Assembly: GCA_001897375.1 (NCBI GenBank)
Contig: MKSU01000004.1
Coordinates: 213,603 to 277,602, forward strand
Length of the DNA stretch: 64,000 nucleotides
Reading direction: 5' to 3'
DNA from: Sphingomonas sp. 67-36
GTDB lineage: Bacteria; Pseudomonadota; Alphaproteobacteria; Sphingomonadales; Sphingomonadaceae
How positions within the stretch are numbered: position 1 is the first letter of the stretch; every line of letters starts with the position of its first letter. The notes beneath the pieces were generated by a model that searched no databases, had not been told where the DNA came from, and was given only the letters and a program-made list of their open reading frames with translations. The translations under genes were made by a program, and so were the position numbers. Of the stretch, positions 27,101 to 34,392 are shown in pieces.

Positions 27101-27406
27101 TCCGACTTCACCGTGGCATGGCCGACCGGCGAGTTCGGCGGCATGGGGCTGGAGGGTTATGTCCGGCTCGGCTTCCGCAAGGAGATGGAAGCGATCGCCG
27201 ACCCGGCCGAGCGCGAGCAATTCTTCCGCGACAAGCTCGCCCAGCTCTATGCCAACGGCAAGGCGGTGTCGGTCGCCTCGGTGCTGGAGATCGACGAGGT
27301 GATCGACCCGGCCGAGACGCGCGCATGGATCGCCGCCGGGCTGCGTTCCGTCGCCCCAAGTCAGCCGCGCGCCGGCCGCAAGCGGCCGTGCGTGGAGAGC
27401 TGGTGA
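24104..27406 (+). CDS. Single-chain biotin-dependent acyl-CoA carboxylase (BC-BCCP-CT fusion)
   Basis: 1100-residue fusion. Biotin carboxylase at residues 1-~460 (KLLIANRGEIAIRI, ATP-grasp AGGGGRGMR, ECSIQRRHQKL, EANPRLQVEHTVTE); biotinyl domain near 500-565 with EAMKMEH, biotinylated Lys about 529; carboxyltransferase from ~600 to the end (GGGGRPGDTD, GYCFAGNAALLGCCDAIIATR, SLCDTPGFMVGPDAE, GAQAMLGGSF). This order in one ~117-kDa chain matches the long-chain acyl-CoA carboxylase type described from Mycobacterium, not the four-subunit acetyl-CoA carboxylase. It makes a 2-carboxy-acyl-CoA from acyl-CoA, bicarbonate and ATP; the chain-length preference is unknown. ATG 24104 is where homology starts. 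Confidence 0.93.
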   Translation: MTFQKLLIANRGEIAIRIARAAAAEGIASVAVYPADDALSLHVRAADEAIELPGRGAQAYLDIDAIVDAAKRAGCDALHPGYGFLSENAALARRGAAEGVAFIGPAPEVLELFGDKPKAKALARKCGVPVIESTGGETSLEEAHAFLASLGPSAAVMVKAIAGGGGRGMRIVEDAAQLAEAYARCRSEARAAFGDDGVYVERLIRDARHVEVQVIGDRHGGLSHLWERECSIQRRHQKLIEIAPSPSLSTEARARIVEAATRIAGTIGYDGLGTFEFLVEGGAGDDDARFAFIEANPRLQVEHTVTEEVLGVDLVRAQIAVAGGATLAALGLDQASVPAPRGYALQLRVNMETMDATGAVKPGGGEITAFDPPSGPGVRVDSFGYCGYRTSAAFDSLLAKVIVHTPASRWTEVVEKASRALREFRVAGVETNIPFLQAVLAHGDFRANRIDTGFIDTHAAELAVAAGPSPLHFAALPDAGEARASRREAAPPGTVAVAAPLHGALVTIDVAEGDLVFPGRQLAVMEAMKMEHPLLAEAGGRVVALAAAPGTTLTAGDPVLYLEPAEVDGDGAAREEAPDPDHIRPDLAELHARRAFGLDENRPEAVARRRKSGQRTARENIADLVDAGSFHEYGSLAVAAQRRRRKLDDLIAGTPADGLIAGTATVNAARVGEDKARCMVLSYDYTVLAGTQGTINHKKIDRMFDLANKWRIPLVLYAEGGGGRPGDTDGIALTGLDVPSFATFARLSGLVPTVGIVSGYCFAGNAALLGCCDAIIATRNASIGMGGPVMIEGGGLGVYHPAEVGPVSMQAPNGVIDVLVEDEAEATCVARQYLSYFQGPVADWRAPDQRLLRAAIPENRLRVYDIRAVIDLLADEGSVLELRRDFGLGMITALARIEGKPFGLIANNPKHIGGALDGEACDKAARFLQLCDAHDLPVISLCDTPGFMVGPDAERTAMVRRAARLFVVGASITVPLFGVVLRKGYGLGAQAMLGGSFHASDFTVAWPTGEFGGMGLEGYVRLGFRKEMEAIADPAEREQFFRDKLAQLYANGKAVSVASVLEIDEVIDPAETRAWIAAGLRSVAPSQPRAGRKRPCVESW

Positions 27407-27409
27407 GGC

Positions 27410-28549
27410 TTATCCCTGCCGAGCACCGGGCCGCTCGGGTGACATCGCCGCCGGGGTGATGCCCCAATCGGTCAGCTCGTTGGGCCATGGCGTGCCCGCG
27501 ATCAGCGATTCGGTGATGACGCTCATCGCCGGGGATGTCTGCAGGCCGTAGCCGCCCTGTCCGGCGAGCCAGAAGAACCCGTCCGCATCCGCCGCGAAGC
27601 CGGCGACCGGCACGCGGTCCCCGGTGAAGGTGCGCAGCCCCGCCCAGCTATGGCTGATCCGCCGGATCGGGATCGAGGTGTAATGCTCCACCTTCGACGC
27701 GGCGAGCGCGATGTCATATTCCTCCGGCTGCGCGTCGCCCGGCTCGTCCGGCACCTCGTCGACCGGGCAGGCGAGCAGGCGGCCGGATTCGGGCAGCATG
27801 TAGAAATCGTCGACCGCCGTCTTGGTGAACGGCCAGTCGCGGACGTCGCAGCCCTCCGGCGGATCGAACACGATGATCGTGCGGCGCAGCGGCCGCAGCC
27901 CGAGCGGCGCGACCCCGGCGAGACGGGCGATGTCGTCAGCCCACGCGCCCGCCGCGTTGATGAGGACCGGCGCGGCGAACTTCTCACCGGCGGCGGTGGT
28001 GACCGTCCAGTTGCCGCCATCGCGCGCGATCGCGGCGATGCGTGCGTCGGTGATCGCCTCGCCGCCCTGCTTCTTCAGCGCCGCGCGATAATCCTGTTGC
28101 AGCGCCTCGCTGTCCAGTCGCCGCGCGCTGCGGTCGATCACGCCCGCGACGATCCCCTCGCCGCCGCAGTTGAGCGCCGGCACGATCGCGCGGACCCCGT
28201 CGGCGTCGAGCCGTTCGAGCTGGTCGCTATAGGCTGCCATCTCCTGTTCCAGCGCATCGAGCACGCCCAGCATCCCCGGCGTAGCGATGAACAGCGCGGG
28301 GGAGGGGCGCGACAGGTCGATGCCGCTCGCGGTCGGGCTTTCGAAATGGGCGCGGCTGAAGGCGGTCATGCCGCGCACCACCGACTTGCCGATGCCGAAA
28401 TGGTAGAAGGTCGCGCTGCGGCCGCTGGAGTGATAGCCGAACGCGCTTTCCGCCTCGAGCAGGATGGTCCGGCCATGCGGGGCGAGCCGCGCGGCGGCCG
28501 AGACGCCGGCGATGCCGCCCCCCACGATCAGAAAATCGGCTGTCTTCAA
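27410..28549 (-). CDS. FAD-dependent amine/D-amino acid oxidoreductase (DAO family)
   Basis: 379-residue flavoprotein of the glycine oxidase/DadA/sarcosine oxidase-like DAO family. N-terminal FAD fold FLIVGGGIAGVSAAARLAPHG, followed by SSGRSATFYHFGIG, and the C-terminal FAD closure FFWLAGQGGYGLQTSPAM. The most likely start is TTG at 28547-28549 because GAGGGAG lies seven bases before it and the first residues (KTADFLIVGGG) are the expected fold; no ATG is near. It is convergent with the carboxylase gene (3-bp gap). Substrate not deducible. Confidence 0.85.
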   Translation of the reverse strand: MKTADFLIVGGGIAGVSAAARLAPHGRTILLEAESAFGYHSSGRSATFYHFGIGKSVVRGMTAFSRAHFESPTASGIDLSRPSPALFIATPGMLGVLDALEQEMAAYSDQLERLDADGVRAIVPALNCGGEGIVAGVIDRSARRLDSEALQQDYRAALKKQGGEAITDARIAAIARDGGNWTVTTAAGEKFAAPVLINAAGAWADDIARLAGVAPLGLRPLRRTIIVFDPPEGCDVRDWPFTKTAVDDFYMLPESGRLLACPVDEVPDEPGDAQPEEYDIALAASKVEHYTSIPIRRISHSWAGLRTFTGDRVPVAGFAADADGFFWLAGQGGYGLQTSPAMSVITESLIAGTPWPNELTDWGITPAAMSPERPGARQG

Positions 28550-28833
28550 CTCAGGCTCCCTCGTGTCCAGGCGTGTCCAGGCGGCGGCGCGCTCGCGGCC
28601 GGCGGCGTGGGCGCTTCTGCGAAGTCTGCGGCGGCAAATCAACACCGGAACCGGAAAACGTACGCCGCGCGACCGGCCGCAAAGCGCTTGCCGATGAAAA
28701 TGGCCGTTTCGTCGCAGGAGCAGCGTCAGCACAGTATTTTCGGGCGCGGATTCCGGTCATGGGTTCCACGCGATCATCAACGGCGCCCGGCCAGTATCCG
28801 CCGTTCGCGCCCGAGTATCCGATGAGGTATGCC

Positions 28834-29010
28834 ATGTCCGAAGCGGCGGTGGAGGTGTTGTCCGATCGCGATCTGCTCCACGCTTTCCAGCGCAGCGATT
28901 GCGACGGCGACGAGGTTCTGACGGCGGCGCTCCTGCGCGAGATCCAGCGGCGCGGGCTCGATGCGCCGGGATCGTCCGGTTATTTCCGGCCGTGGCCGAT
29001 CGCGCTTTGA
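28834..29010 (+). CDS. 58-residue hypothetical protein
   Basis: Small, acidic, apparently soluble protein: MSEAAVEVLSDRDLLHAFQ..., then EVLTAALLREIQRRGLD and a short C-terminal tail ending FRPWPIAL. ATG 28834 is preceded by GATGAGG at six bases, better than the in-frame ATG at 28822. No family recognised. Amphipathic helices suggest a small regulatory or binding protein, but this is only a guess. It lies between the divergent DAO-type gene and pirin. Confidence 0.55.
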   Translation: MSEAAVEVLSDRDLLHAFQRSDCDGDEVLTAALLREIQRRGLDAPGSSGYFRPWPIAL

Positions 29011-29098
29011 CGCGGCGGCATCTCACCTCCTTGCAATGCCCGGCGATGTCGGGATGATCGGCGCGTCTCGCGGACGAGTTGAGGAAGGAAAGGCAGCC

Positions 29099-29977
29099 AT
29101 GGCGATCGAGCGGATCATCGACCGGCGCACGCACGATCTGGGCGGTGGCTTCGTGGTCGGGCGGGTGCTGCCGTTCCACGCGCGGCGGATGGTCGGGCCG
29201 TTCATCTTCTTCGACCACCTCGGCCCGCTGGAGCTGGCACCGGGCATCCCGCGCGATCTGGACGTGCGCCCGCATCCGCATATCGGCCTCGCGACCGTCA
29301 CCTATCTCTATTCGGGGCGGATCACGCATCGCGACAGCCTGGGTTACGAGCAGGAGATCCGCCCCGGCGAGGTCAACTGGATGGTCGCCGGCAGCGGCAT
29401 CACCCATAGCGAGCGGCTGGAATATGCCCGTACCCACGGCGCCAACATGCACGGTATCCAGGCGTGGGTCGCGCTGCCGGTGGCCGATGAGGAGAGCGAC
29501 CCCACCTTCGGCCACCACGAAGGCGCGGACCTGCCCGAATGGCAGGAAGACGGGGTGCATGGCCGCCTCATCGCCGGCGCGATCGACGGGATGAAGGCGG
29601 CGGTGCGGGTGCATTCGCCGCTCGCCTATCAGCATTGGGACATGGCCGCCGGCGCGCGGCGTTCGGTGACGACCGCCTATCCGGAACGCGCGGTCTATTG
29701 CGCCAGTGGCGAGGTGGAGGTCGGCGGCACAATGCTGGCGACCGGGCAGATGGCGGTGCTGGAAGGCGGCGAGGCGGTCGACGTGGTCGCGCGCCAGCCG
29801 GCGACGGTGATGGTGCTGGCCGGCGAGCCGATCGGCGAGCGCTTCCTGCTGTGGAATTTCGTCTCCTCCTCGAAGGAGCGGCTGGAGCAGGCGGCCGAGG
29901 ACTGGCGGCAGCATCGGATGAAGCTGCCGGTCGGCGACGACCGCGAGTTCATCCCGATGCCTGAGCGGCGGGCCTGA
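29099..29977 (+). CDS. Pirin family protein
   Basis: 292-residue bicupin. The N-terminal cupin carries the metal site RPHPHIGLATVTYLYSG with His residues near 60-62 and the second part GSGITHSER, equivalent to the His-His-His-Glu iron site of pirins and quercetinase-like YhhW. The C-terminal pirin_C domain follows from about 180. Some pirins act as quercetin 2,3-dioxygenases, others bind partners; the activity cannot be predicted. GAGGAAGGAAAGG precedes the ATG. It starts a five-gene rightward run (pirin, GNAT, FMN reductase, OsmC) of redox-protective character. Confidence 0.93.
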   Translation: MAIERIIDRRTHDLGGGFVVGRVLPFHARRMVGPFIFFDHLGPLELAPGIPRDLDVRPHPHIGLATVTYLYSGRITHRDSLGYEQEIRPGEVNWMVAGSGITHSERLEYARTHGANMHGIQAWVALPVADEESDPTFGHHEGADLPEWQEDGVHGRLIAGAIDGMKAAVRVHSPLAYQHWDMAAGARRSVTTAYPERAVYCASGEVEVGGTMLATGQMAVLEGGEAVDVVARQPATVMVLAGEPIGERFLLWNFVSSSKERLEQAAEDWRQHRMKLPVGDDREFIPMPERRA

Positions 29978-29988
29978 GGAGCGGAACG

Positions 29989-30327
29989 ATGAGCGAGATC
30001 ACGATCACCAGGGAGGACAGCGAGCGCCACGGCCGCTACGTCGCCCGCGCCGCCGGCATCGATGCGGAGGCGGAGCTGACCTATACCCATCGCGGCTCCG
30101 GTCTGATCAGCGCCGACCATACCGGCGCGCCGGAGGCGCTGCGCGGGACGGGAGCGGCCGCCGCGCTGGTCGACTATCTGGTCGCCGATGCGCGCGCGTC
30201 CGGCTTTCGCATCATCCCGCTCTGCCCCTATGTCCGCGCGCGATACGAGAAGCATCCCGACTGGCGGGACGTGATGACGGTCGGGCCGGGCGAGATGCCG
30301 CGCATCGCGATGGGAGGCGCGGCATGA
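29989..30327 (+). CDS. Small GNAT-like N-acetyltransferase (NATD1/YidJ type)
   Basis: 112 residues, the size of the single-domain GNAT-like group. Acetyl-CoA pyrophosphate loop region PEALRGTGAAAALVDYLV and the diagnostic LCPYVRARYEKHPDW near the C-terminus. GAGGAGCGG precedes the ATG. Substrate unknown. It overlaps the next gene by 4 bases (ATGA). Confidence 0.88.
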   Translation: MSEITITREDSERHGRYVARAAGIDAEAELTYTHRGSGLISADHTGAPEALRGTGAAAALVDYLVADARASGFRIIPLCPYVRARYEKHPDWRDVMTVGPGEMPRIAMGGAA

Positions 30328-30881
30328 TCCGAATGCTCGGCATCTCGGGCAGCCTGCGGCACGGCTCGTACAACACCGCGCTGCTGCGCGCGGCGGCGGA
30401 GCTGGTACCGGATGGCGTGACGCTGGAGGCGCGCACGCTGCACGGCATCCCGCTCTATGACGGCGACGTGGAGGCGGAAGGCGTCCCGGAGCCGGTGGCC
30501 GCGCTCAAGGAGGCGATCGCCGCCGCCGATGGCGTGCTGCTGGTGACGCCCGAATATAACAACGGCATTCCCGGCGTATTCAAGAATGCGATCGACTGGG
30601 CGTCGCGCCCGCCGGCCGACAGCGCGCGGATTTTTGGCTGCCGCCCGTTCGCGATCATCGGCGCCTCGCCGGGCGGGTTCGGCACATTGCTCGCGCAGAA
30701 CCACTGGCTGCCGGTGCTCCGCACGCTCGGCGCGAACCTGTGGACCGAGGGGCGGCTGATGGTGTCGCGCGCCGGCAGTGTGTTCGACGGCGAGGGCGCG
30801 ATCGCCGACCCCAGGGTGCGCGAGCAATTGCAGGCGTTCATGGCCGGCTTCGCCGCCATGGTCGCGCGGATGAAGGGTTAG
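30324..30881 (+). CDS. NADPH-dependent FMN reductase family protein
   Basis: 185-residue flavodoxin-like reductase (ChrR/SsuE/azoreductase group). FMN phosphate loop GISGSLRHGSYNTALLRAA at the N-terminus, and TPEYNNGIPGVFKNAIDWASR, the isoalloxazine-binding loop characteristic of this family, near residues 75-95. It reduces FMN, quinones or metals with NADPH. Coupled to the preceding GNAT gene by a 4-base overlap and to the OsmC gene by a 3-bp gap. Confidence 0.92.
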   Translation: MIRMLGISGSLRHGSYNTALLRAAAELVPDGVTLEARTLHGIPLYDGDVEAEGVPEPVAALKEAIAAADGVLLVTPEYNNGIPGVFKNAIDWASRPPADSARIFGCRPFAIIGASPGGFGTLLAQNHWLPVLRTLGANLWTEGRLMVSRAGSVFDGEGAIADPRVREQLQAFMAGFAAMVARMKG

Positions 30882-30884
30882 GCG

Positions 30885-31304
30885 ATGGCGGAACGGACCG
30901 TGGCGAGGGTCCGCGATGCGCAGGGCAGCCCGCTGGCCGTGGCTATCGAGGTTTCCGGTCATCACCTGTTCGGCGATGAGCCGGTCGGGCGGGGCGGCGC
31001 CAATCTCGGCCCGACGCCCTATGACCTGCTCACCGCCGCGCTCGCGCAATGCACGGCGATGACGGTGCGCTGGTATGCCGGGCAGCACGGCTGGCCGCTG
31101 GAGCACGTCGCGGTCGAGGTGGAGCACGGCAAGAGAATCGAGGCCGGCGGCGTCGAGGCGGTGGATGCGTTCCGCAAGACGGTGACCGTCACCGGGCCGG
31201 CGCTGACCGGGGAGCAGAAGGCGAAGCTGATCGAGATCGCGGGCCGCTGCCCGGTTGACAGGACGCTCACCGGGACGATCAGGATCGAGACGCTGGCGGG
31301 TTGA
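30885..31304 (+). CDS. OsmC family peroxiredoxin-like protein
   Basis: 139-residue OsmC/Ohr-like protein. The first redox cysteine lies in LTAALAQCTAMTVRWYA and the second in AGRCPVDRTLTG, matching the two-Cys organic hydroperoxide reductase arrangement of OsmC proteins; GGANLGPTPYDLL precedes the first. It would detoxify organic peroxides with dithiol donors. Last gene of the pirin run, convergent with the DUF1801 gene with only 6 bp between. Confidence 0.9.
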   Translation: MAERTVARVRDAQGSPLAVAIEVSGHHLFGDEPVGRGGANLGPTPYDLLTAALAQCTAMTVRWYAGQHGWPLEHVAVEVEHGKRIEAGGVEAVDAFRKTVTVTGPALTGEQKAKLIEIAGRCPVDRTLTGTIRIETLAG

Positions 31305-31310
31305 TGGATC

Positions 31311-31694
31311 CTAGCCCTTCGGCTTCCCATTCGCGGCGGCGGCCGCCCGCACCAGCGCCTTGAGCGCCGCCGCGTCTATCGCGTCGCCCTCGTGGAAGTC
31401 GATCGCGCGGCGGACGTTGCCGTCGAGGCTGGCGTTGAACAGCCCGGCAGGATCGTCGAGCGACGCGCCTTTGGCGAAGGTCATCTTCACCGCGTTCTTG
31501 TAGGTCTCGCCGGTGCAGATCATCCCGTCGCGATACCAGGTGGGGACGCCGCGCCACTTCCATTCCTCGATAACGTCGGGAAGCGCCTCGTGGATCAGCG
31601 TGCGGATGCGGGCGAGCGTCTCGCCGCGCCAGTCGCCAAGCTCGGCGATGCGCCGGTCGATCAATTCGGCGGGGGAAGCATCCCCGCCGCTCAC
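31311..31694 (-). CDS. DUF1801 family protein
   Basis: 127-residue protein of the DUF1801/YdhG-like fold. Typical elements: DWRGETLARIRTLIHEALPDVIEEWKW, GVPTWYRDGMICTGETYKNAVKMTFAKGASL and DFHEGDAIDAAALKALV. Function is not established for the family. The GTG at 31694 overlaps the stop of the upstream lytic transglycosylase by 4 bases (GTGA), which fixes the start and shows translational coupling. Confidence 0.88.
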   Translation of the reverse strand: MSGGDASPAELIDRRIAELGDWRGETLARIRTLIHEALPDVIEEWKWRGVPTWYRDGMICTGETYKNAVKMTFAKGASLDDPAGLFNASLDGNVRRAIDFHEGDAIDAAALKALVRAAAAANGKPKG

Positions 31695-33526
31695 TCGTGA
31701 TCGCCGCCGCTCACCGTGGTCGAGGCGGCGCCGACGCGCCCGTCCACCGCGATCGCGGTCTGCTGGAGGAGCGGCGTCCTGATCCGCACCGCACTCGGGC
31801 CGGGGAGACCGGGGAAGCGCGGCCACAGGCCCTGCGCCAGCGCCGCGCGGCTCGGCGAGGCGGCGCGGCCGGTCTGCGCCTCGTACATCCAGTAATTGCG
31901 CAGCACGATCGTCACATAGCCGCGCGTCTCCCAATAAGGGATGCTCTCGATATAGAGCAGGGGATCGCCGCCGTCGTGGACGATCGCGTTCCAGTCCTGC
32001 ACCGGCTTCGGCCCGGCATTATAGGCCGCGATCACCTTGGGCAGCAGGCCCTGCGTCATCGCCATGTCGCGCAGCTTTTCGAGGTGCCGCTGGCCGATGT
32101 CCATGTTGGTGGAGGGGCGGGTGAGCGCGGCACGATCCACGGCAATGCCGCGCTCGCGCATGTAATCGCTCGCCGCCGCCGGCATGATCTGCATCAGGCC
32201 ATAGGCGCCGGCCGGGCTGACCACCTTGTTGCGGAAGCCCGATTCCTGCAGCGTGTGCGCCCACACCAGCGCCTTGTCGACGCGCCAGCCGGTGTCCGGA
32301 GTCCAGTTCGGCGTGGGATAGCGCGCCTCGGCGGTGGCGGTGACGCCCTGCGGGCAATTGTGCGCCAGCCACACCACGCTGGCCGGCAGGTCCATCTGCT
32401 CGGTGAGGCGGATCAGCGCGGCGAATTCGTTGGGTGCGCCGATCCGCGCCTGCTGGCGGATCACTTGATCGGCGGCGTCATTCTCGCCGATCTCGACCAG
32501 CGCGGCGGCGACGCGCACGTTGGGGCGGCGTTCCAGCAGCGCCCAGTCGGCGGTGACATGCTGCGGCTGAATGATGTGCTTGGAAATGCCCAGCGCCTGC
32601 CGCGCGAGCTGGCCGTAGAAGGCCTCGCCATATTGCGCGGCGTTCTTCAGCCGCGCCTCGACGCGATCGGGGCGGCCGCAGCGCATGTCGGCGCGGGCGG
32701 CCCAGTAGAGACCCGCGGCACGCATATCGGTGTCGCCGGCGCGGGTGGAGACGCCCTCGAACCCGCGCGAGGCGGCGGCGCAATCGTTCGACCGCCATGC
32801 CGCCAGCGCCGAGGTCCAGCGTGCCTGCACCGCCCAGTCGCCGACGCCGTTCGCGCCGACGTCGCCCAGCCGGCGCGCGTCGGCGTCGAGGCCCTGAAGG
32901 AAATAGATCCACGCCACCCGCGCGGTCCATTCGGTCTGCGCCTCGGGGGAAAGGCCGCTGGTGGAATTGAGCAGCGCCTCGGCCTCGCTGCCCATGTCGC
33001 CCTTCACATAGGGCTGCATCCGCGCCGCGAGATCGGCTGCTACCATGTCGCTGCGCGTCGCCTTGACGCGGATGCGGTTGGGGGCGCCGTCCTGCCAGAT
33101 CAGCCGCTGCGCCTCGGGCAGGGGGGGCAGGTCGGTCGCGCCACGCGCCCGCGCCAGCCGCGCCAGCGCCTCCGCCTGCGGCAGCTCGGGCGCCTCGGTC
33201 AGCAGCTTGACGAGCGGCTCCAGCTCGACGCGCGGTGAGCCCTTGGCGGTGTAAAGCTCGGCAAGCGCATAGGAATGGAGCGGGCCGGGCGCCATCGCGG
33301 TCAGCCCGATCTGCGCATCCTGCCAGCGCTGCTCGCGGATCGCGGCGAACACCGAGCGATAGGCGGCGTTCTGTTCCGGCGTGAGCTGCGCGGGAACGGA
33401 CGCCCTGGCGGAAGCGGCGATCGTGCCGACCGACGCGGCGCTCGCCGCCGGCGGCAGCGGATCGCCATGTGCGACCCCCGCCGTCAGCGCGGCCAGTCCC
33501 GCCGCCGCCACGAACTTCGCGATCAC
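31691..33526 (-). CDS. Soluble lytic transglycosylase (Slt70-like)
   Basis: 611-residue periplasmic muramidase. GTG 33526, in a GTGA overlap with the preceding gene, gives a signal peptide IAKFVAAAGLAALTAGVAHG. A long alpha-helical superhelix (about residues 40-440) precedes the catalytic SLT domain: LQESGFRNKVVSPAGAYGLMQIMP, with catalytic Glu in QESGF, then MDIGQRHLEKL, AAYNAGP and YIESIPYWETRGYV. It cleaves MurNAc-GlcNAc bonds to give 1,6-anhydro muropeptides during wall growth or turnover. It sits between the UDG-fold gene and DUF1801 on the same strand. Confidence 0.95.
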   Translation of the reverse strand: MIAKFVAAAGLAALTAGVAHGDPLPPAASAASVGTIAASARASVPAQLTPEQNAAYRSVFAAIREQRWQDAQIGLTAMAPGPLHSYALAELYTAKGSPRVELEPLVKLLTEAPELPQAEALARLARARGATDLPPLPEAQRLIWQDGAPNRIRVKATRSDMVAADLAARMQPYVKGDMGSEAEALLNSTSGLSPEAQTEWTARVAWIYFLQGLDADARRLGDVGANGVGDWAVQARWTSALAAWRSNDCAAASRGFEGVSTRAGDTDMRAAGLYWAARADMRCGRPDRVEARLKNAAQYGEAFYGQLARQALGISKHIIQPQHVTADWALLERRPNVRVAAALVEIGENDAADQVIRQQARIGAPNEFAALIRLTEQMDLPASVVWLAHNCPQGVTATAEARYPTPNWTPDTGWRVDKALVWAHTLQESGFRNKVVSPAGAYGLMQIMPAAASDYMRERGIAVDRAALTRPSTNMDIGQRHLEKLRDMAMTQGLLPKVIAAYNAGPKPVQDWNAIVHDGGDPLLYIESIPYWETRGYVTIVLRNYWMYEAQTGRAASPSRAALAQGLWPRFPGLPGPSAVRIRTPLLQQTAIAVDGRVGAASTTVSGGDHE

Positions 33527-34284
33527 GCCTTTATTCCCCCCACCAGCAACTGAAGGTCCCTCCACGCCTCGGCCTTGGCGGCGGGCCGCTCGCGCAACAG
33601 GCGCGGGTGATAGCTCGCCACGACCTCGGTTGATCTTCCACCCTTATGTTCAACAACATGCAAACGCCCACGGGCTTCGGCGACATCCATCGAAAGGAGC
33701 GCACGACTCGCCGCATTTCCTAGCGTCAGCAGCCGTTTGGGGCCGACCAGCGCGACATGGTGGCGCGCGATCGCGAACAGCGCGTCCGCTTGCTCGGGCG
33801 GCAGCCGGCCCGCGATCGGGCGGGCGGCGGCGACGGCGGCGAGATGCACGTCGGCGCGGCTGCGGCCGATCGCGGCGAGCATCCGGTCGAACAAACGCGC
33901 GGTCGCGCCGGTGAGCAGCCCCTCGCCGTCGTCGCGGTCGGGGCAGTCGATCAGGATCATCAGGTCGGCGGTGCCCGGCCCGGTCGCCGGGAGCAGCGCG
34001 CCGCCCCACGCCGCCTCCGGCGCCTCCACCCCGGTGCGCCATGCAAGGAAGCCCTCCAGCGTGGGCGGCAGGGCGAGCGGTTGCGCCGCCGCGGGAGAGG
34101 GCGCGGCGCGGCCTTCGCGATCGGGCGCGCGGCGGTCGACGGGACGGGCAGGCGCTTCCGGCTCGGGTGCGGCGAGCCAGTCGAACGGATCGTCGCCGAC
34201 CAGCACGTTGACGCCCGCTGCGGCCCACCATTCCAGCGTGCTTGCCGAGGCCTTTGCCCAATCGAAAATCTGCGCGTCCCCCAT
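33523..34284 (-). CDS. Uracil-DNA glycosylase-fold protein, divergent
   Basis: 253 residues: a short N-terminal helix (FDWAKASASTLEWWAAAGVNV), an Ala/Pro-rich linker (residues 40-75), then a UDG-superfamily fold. The family motif 1 (GEAPG in active type 4 enzymes) is replaced by LIDCPDRDDGEGLLTG, the expected PPxNR region reads VAAARPIAGRLP, and motif 3 is kept in part (VASYHPRLLRERP). No four-cysteine iron-sulfur set is present. It may be inactive or have another substrate. ATG 34284 chosen; 34293 possible. Overlaps the transglycosylase by 4 bases; divergent from the ETF-QO gene. Confidence 0.75.
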   Translation of the reverse strand: MGDAQIFDWAKASASTLEWWAAAGVNVLVGDDPFDWLAAPEPEAPARPVDRRAPDREGRAAPSPAAAQPLALPPTLEGFLAWRTGVEAPEAAWGGALLPATGPGTADLMILIDCPDRDDGEGLLTGATARLFDRMLAAIGRSRADVHLAAVAAARPIAGRLPPEQADALFAIARHHVALVGPKRLLTLGNAASRALLSMDVAEARGRLHVVEHKGGRSTEVVASYHPRLLRERPAAKAEAWRDLQLLVGGIKA

Positions 34285-34392
34285 CGCGCGCATAAGGATT
34301 GGCGTTGACGCGCGGGTCAATTCCCTTGAGAGCCGTCCACGGACAGGACGTTGCCGGATCGCGCCCGGATGCGGATGGCACGGGAGAGAAGA

